DNA from: an uncultured Collinsella sp.
GTDB taxonomy: Bacteria > Actinomycetota > Coriobacteriia > Coriobacteriales > Coriobacteriaceae
Assembly (NCBI GenBank): GCA_902496455.1
Contig: CABVAY010000056.1
Location: 1 to 8,470 of the forward strand
Reading direction: 5' to 3'
DNA length: 8,470 bases
The notes below the pieces were generated by a model. It was not told the origin of the DNA. It saw only the letters and a program-made list of their open reading frames with translations, and did no database searches. How positions within the stretch are numbered: the stretch's first letter is position 1; each line of letters opens with the position of its first letter. The translations under genes and the position numbers were made by a program. Positions 7,424-8,470 of this stretch are shown here, piece after piece.

Positions 7424-7834
7424 ATGAGCACGAACGCAATCGAGACGCTGCAGTTCAACTGCACCACCTGCCCATCCGAGTGCCTTCTGACCGTAGAGGT
7501 AAAGCGTGACGCAGACGGCGCCGTGGCAGAGGTGCGCTCCGTGACCGGCAACAACTGCCCGCGCGGCGATAAGTTCGCACATCAGGAGCTCACCTGCCCC
7601 ATGCGCGTGCTCACGACGACCGTGGCAGTATCTGGCGGCGACGAAGCCCTGCTCCCCGTGCGCACCGCCGAAGCCATCCCGCTAGAACTCCACGCCCAAG
7701 CCATGGCCCTCATCCGCGGACTAGTGGTCAAAGCCCCCATCCGCATGGGCGACGTCGTGCTAGAGAACCTCCTAGACACCAACATCAACCTAATCGCCAG
7801 CATGAATATCGACCGAGCCCAAGTAGCTAATTAG
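7424..7834 (+). CDS. DUF1667 cysteine-rich small protein
   Basis: A 136-residue protein with a CxxCxxxC cluster near the N-terminus (Cys13, Cys16, Cys20, in NCTTCPSEC) followed by NNCPRGDKFA (Cys45) and ELTCPMRVLTTTV (Cys58). This pattern defines DUF1667, the usual third member beside GlpA-like and FAD/NAD oxidoreductases; the cysteines are suited to bind an Fe-S cluster or zinc. The chosen ATG is 4 nt after the upstream stop and has GAGGGGG nine nt before it; an upstream in-frame start at 7358 would overlap the previous gene and is rejected. The last third uses many CTA leucine codons and CCC/ATC runs, unlike the upstream genes. It probably acts as a small electron-transfer or assembly subunit, by genomic association only. 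No terminator is visible after it, as IS110-related DNA begins almost at once. Confidence 0.85.
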   Translation: MSTNAIETLQFNCTTCPSECLLTVEVKRDADGAVAEVRSVTGNNCPRGDKFAHQELTCPMRVLTTTVAVSGGDEALLPVRTAEAIPLELHAQAMALIRGLVVKAPIRMGDVVLENLLDTNINLIASMNIDRAQVAN

Positions 7835-7853
7835 GGACGTGTCTCTATAGTTT

Positions 7854-7859
7854 TGTCAA
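7854..7859 (-). promoter_or_regulatory. Outward-facing -35 hexamer at the IS110 end
   Basis: TTGACA, a perfect -35 consensus, reads outward from the element on the minus strand, the transposase direction. No -10 at 16-18 bp follows in the flanking DNA. Circularised IS110-family elements are known to form a promoter when one end supplies the -35 and the other the -10, driving bridge RNA and transposase. This hexamer is the expected half, by inference. Confidence 0.4.
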
Positions 7860-7945
7860 CCGCGTGCTTCGCGCCATTTCGGCATGACGCATCCGGGCAT
7901 CTGGCGCCCCCGCTTGGTTTCCTCTTCGGTTGATCCCGCCGCCCG

Positions 7946-8470
7946 CTAGGCCGCGTACGGGACGGCGTCGCGCATGATCGCGTAGATGACCTTGAGCCTC
8001 TTCCTCGCGACCGCCTTCAGCGCCTTGCTGTGCCTCATCCCCCTCGCCCTGCACTCCCCGTAGTACCTCCCGAACCTGTTGTCCGTGCCGATGAGGGAGT
8101 TGCAGCTGAATATGAGCAGGTTCTTGAGCCGCCTGTTCCCGCCGTGCTGAGGCGACGTCGACCTGATGCTGCTCCCGGAGCGCCTGTCTGACGGCGCCAC
8201 GCCGCAATAGCTCGCGAGCTCGTCGTGCCCCCTGAACGCGGATATGTCGATCGACGTCACCAGCGCCGCGGCGGTCTTGGGGCCGATCCCGGGCACCGTG
8301 AGGAGGCACTCGTAGACCTCGTCGCCCGCCAGCGAGTCGGCCACGAGCGAGTCGAGTTCCTCGATGTCGGCGTCGAGGGAGGCTATCTCCCGGGCGAGTA
8401 TCCGGACCGCGACGTCTGTTAGCGTCAATCTATTTTTCACCAGTTTCGCTAAACAGGCGCGCCGTTCGCG
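7946..8470 (-). CDS. IS110-family transposase, C-terminal part (cut by right edge)
   Basis: The reading frame is open from the window edge to TAG at 7948-7946, showing 174 residues; a GTG at 8440 is in frame but is not the true start because the frame continues upstream. A helical segment (LAREIASLDADIEELDSLV) precedes the Transposase_20 domain: LLTVPGIGPKTAAAL, a helix-hairpin-helix-like element, then LASYCGVAPSDRRSGSS, holding the conserved SG serine, and GGNRRLKNLLI. The N-terminal RuvC-like DEDD catalytic domain lies outside the window, so completeness cannot be judged. No frameshift or stop interrupts the visible part. These enzymes move the element through a bridge RNA that pairs with donor and target DNA. 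Confidence 0.9.
   Translation of the reverse strand, partial: RERRACLAKLVKNRLTLTDVAVRILAREIASLDADIEELDSLVADSLAGDEVYECLLTVPGIGPKTAAALVTSIDISAFRGHDELASYCGVAPSDRRSGSSIRSTSPQHGGNRRLKNLLIFSCNSLIGTDNRFGRYYGECRARGMRHSKALKAVARKRLKVIYAIMRDAVPYAA

Larger units (their letters stand above)
7845..8470 (-). mobile_element. IS110-family insertion sequence, 3' portion (continues past right edge)
   Basis: Contains the C-terminal half of an IS110-type transposase and a non-coding tail of about 100 bp. IS110 elements usually lack clear terminal inverted repeats and target duplications, so the left boundary (about 7845, possibly anywhere in 7835-7855) is an estimate. The element sits within about 20 bp of the DUF1667 stop codon and points against that operon. 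The opposite end, where IS110-group elements usually encode their bridge RNA, is outside the window. Confidence 0.75.

Noticed and set aside
5860..7554. Minus-strand open frame of 564 codons
   Set aside because: It is the antisense shadow of the FAD oxidoreductase and DUF1667 genes, with composition typical of reverse-frame translation.
7838..7851. Short near-palindrome AGGGACGTGTCTCT as an operon terminator
   Set aside because: The arms are too short and imperfect, with no proper T-tract; it may belong to the IS boundary instead.
7845..8309. Minus-strand open frame of 154 codons overlapping the transposase
   Set aside because: It is an alternate frame of the IS110 transposase; the real frame carries the Transposase_20 motifs.

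Overview
The window looks like chromosomal DNA of a high-GC anaerobic actinobacterium of the Coriobacteriia, most likely Collinsella or a close relative. This rests on remembered protein-level resemblance (ThrS, LoaP-type antiterminator, GlpA-like/DUF1667 oxidoreductase cluster), GC-rich codon use and frequent GTG starts. No search was possible, so the genus is an inference.

Layout. Positions 1-3762 are read on the minus strand. In transcription order they hold a small membrane protein with two zinc ribbons (3331-3762), threonyl-tRNA synthetase thrS (1330-3093) with its own promoter and terminator, a NusG-paralogue antiterminator of the LoaP/UpxY kind (414-1004), and the start of a polyprenyl-phosphate sugar transferase running off the left edge (1-343). 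The last two look like the head of a capsule/exopolysaccharide operon. Between thrS and the antiterminator, a perfect 12-bp inverted repeat (1096-1107 / 1206-1217) brackets a segment with a consensus TATAAT box that points away from the polysaccharide genes, straight into a terminator. That is the architecture of an invertible (phase-variable) promoter caught in the OFF orientation.

Positions 3763-4568 form an 806-bp divergent intergenic region dominated by an unusual array: 14 copies of a 16-bp sequence (GTCTCGATCTGTAACA and its reverse complement) in strictly alternating orientation with an 80-81 bp period. The forward-to-reverse linker is exactly 25 bp in all seven cases and the reverse-to-forward linker is 23 or 24 bp in all six, although linker sequences have diverged. 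Paired base changes in neighbouring units suggest a selected palindromic or hairpin structure. I cannot match it to a named family; it is the strongest candidate here for something undescribed.

Positions 4569-7834 are a tight plus-strand operon of three genes: a GlpA-like FAD dehydrogenase with a C-terminal [2Fe-2S] BFD domain, a second FAD/NAD(P) oxidoreductase, and a small cysteine-rich DUF1667 protein. They probably form an electron-transferring dehydrogenase complex acting on glycerol-3-phosphate or a similar hydroxyacid. Immediately downstream, on the minus strand, lies the 3' part of an IS110-family element (about 7845-8470) running off the right edge. Its non-coding end carries an outward-facing TTGACA, as expected of an element that builds a promoter when its ends join in a circle.

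No tRNA, rRNA or Cas genes were seen.
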